Source: Nitratifractor sp. (GTDB lineage: Bacteria; Campylobacterota; Campylobacteria; Campylobacterales; Sulfurovaceae). From it: a stretch of DNA of 5,271 nt. A model generated the notes under the pieces. That model had not been told where the DNA came from, searched no databases, and saw only the letters and a program-made list of their open reading frames with translations. Shown piece by piece: positions 5,131-5,271 of the stretch. The first letter of the stretch is position 1; every line of letters starts with the position of its first letter. The stretch is taken from positions 1-5,271 of the forward strand of contig WFYP01000147.1 in assembly GCA_015490055.1 (NCBI GenBank). The letters run 5' to 3'. A program made the position numbers and the translations under genes.

Positions 5131-5162
5131 AGATATTTTTAATTTTATTAATTAATATCTTA
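5129..5162. repeat. 9-bp inverted repeat beside the upstream promoter
   Basis: TAAGATATT (5129-5137) and AATATCTTA (5154-5162) are perfect reverse complements separated by 16 bases of pure A and T. The arm centres are 25 bases apart. The left arm touches the TATAAT box at 5125-5130, so the repeat covers the -10 to -40 part of that promoter. It could be a pair of half-sites for a dimeric regulator, or chance in A+T-rich DNA. Confidence 0.45.
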
Positions 5163-5215
5163 CAAATTGCCATATCCACTATTCTACTTCTTTAAAAGCA
5201 GATTAATACAATAAA

Positions 5216-5244
5216 ATAGTAGTATAATATTATAAGTTTGTCAA
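5216..5244 (-). promoter_or_regulatory. Distal promoter candidate with a consensus -35 box
   Basis: On the minus strand TTGACA (5244-5239) is followed after 17 bases by TACTAT (5221-5216), a four-of-six -10 match. A 12-base palindrome, TATAATATTATA (5223-5234), fills the spacer and gives TATAAT boxes in both directions. Transcription from here would give a leader of about 240 bases for the repeat gene. The plus-strand TATAAT could instead serve a gene beyond the right edge. Weak evidence. The remaining bases to the window end show no gene. Confidence 0.3.
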
Positions 5245-5271
5245 GTTATGATAAATTGTATTTTTATAAAG

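Noticed and set aside
4856..5131. Plus-strand frame of 91 residues at the right
   Set aside because: It runs opposite the signal peptide and leader of the repeat gene and lacks a ribosome site.

Overview
The window looks like chromosomal DNA of a member of the Campylobacterota (Epsilonproteobacteria), for example a Sulfurimonas-, Sulfurovum- or Arcobacter-like organism. The evidence is strong A+T richness, the gene order secG-frr-pyrE (the same order I recall from Campylobacter jejuni), protein sequences of the type seen in that phylum, and promoters with a good TATAAT -10 box but usually no -35 box. The genus is not fixed by what is visible.

Left part, minus strand (1-1270): a leftward operon of a BioC-like malonyl-ACP methyltransferase (566-1270) and a small DUF309 protein (276-569), joined by a 4-base ATGA overlap. 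Downstream is the start of a membrane-anchored, AsmA/TamB-like protein (1-241) cut by the window edge, which has its own extended -10 promoter inside the end of the DUF309 gene.

Middle, plus strand (1363-2996): the housekeeping cluster secG (Sec translocon subunit), frr (ribosome recycling factor) and pyrE (orotate phosphoribosyltransferase). secG and the bioC operon diverge from a 92-base gap with two face-to-face TATAAT boxes in one perfect inverted repeat. frr has a second promoter, frr and pyrE are 3 bases apart, and a terminator hairpin folds around the pyrE stop codon.

Right part (2997-5271): two convergent genes for exported proteins, with more non-coding DNA around them. On the plus strand is a CAP/SCP (YkwD-like) putative lipoprotein (3140-3736). 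On the minus strand is a putative lipoprotein (4126-4965) made almost entirely of eight 23-residue repeats of the P-A-K/Q-Y-K-T-V-T type. The 389 bases between them hold terminator-like hairpins and no gene that I can see. The 306 bases upstream of the repeat gene hold candidate promoters and a perfect inverted repeat.

The left and middle parts are conserved metabolism and core machinery. The right part is the accessory portion. The repeat lipoprotein is the least understood item, and nothing here amounts to a clear new defence or mobile system.
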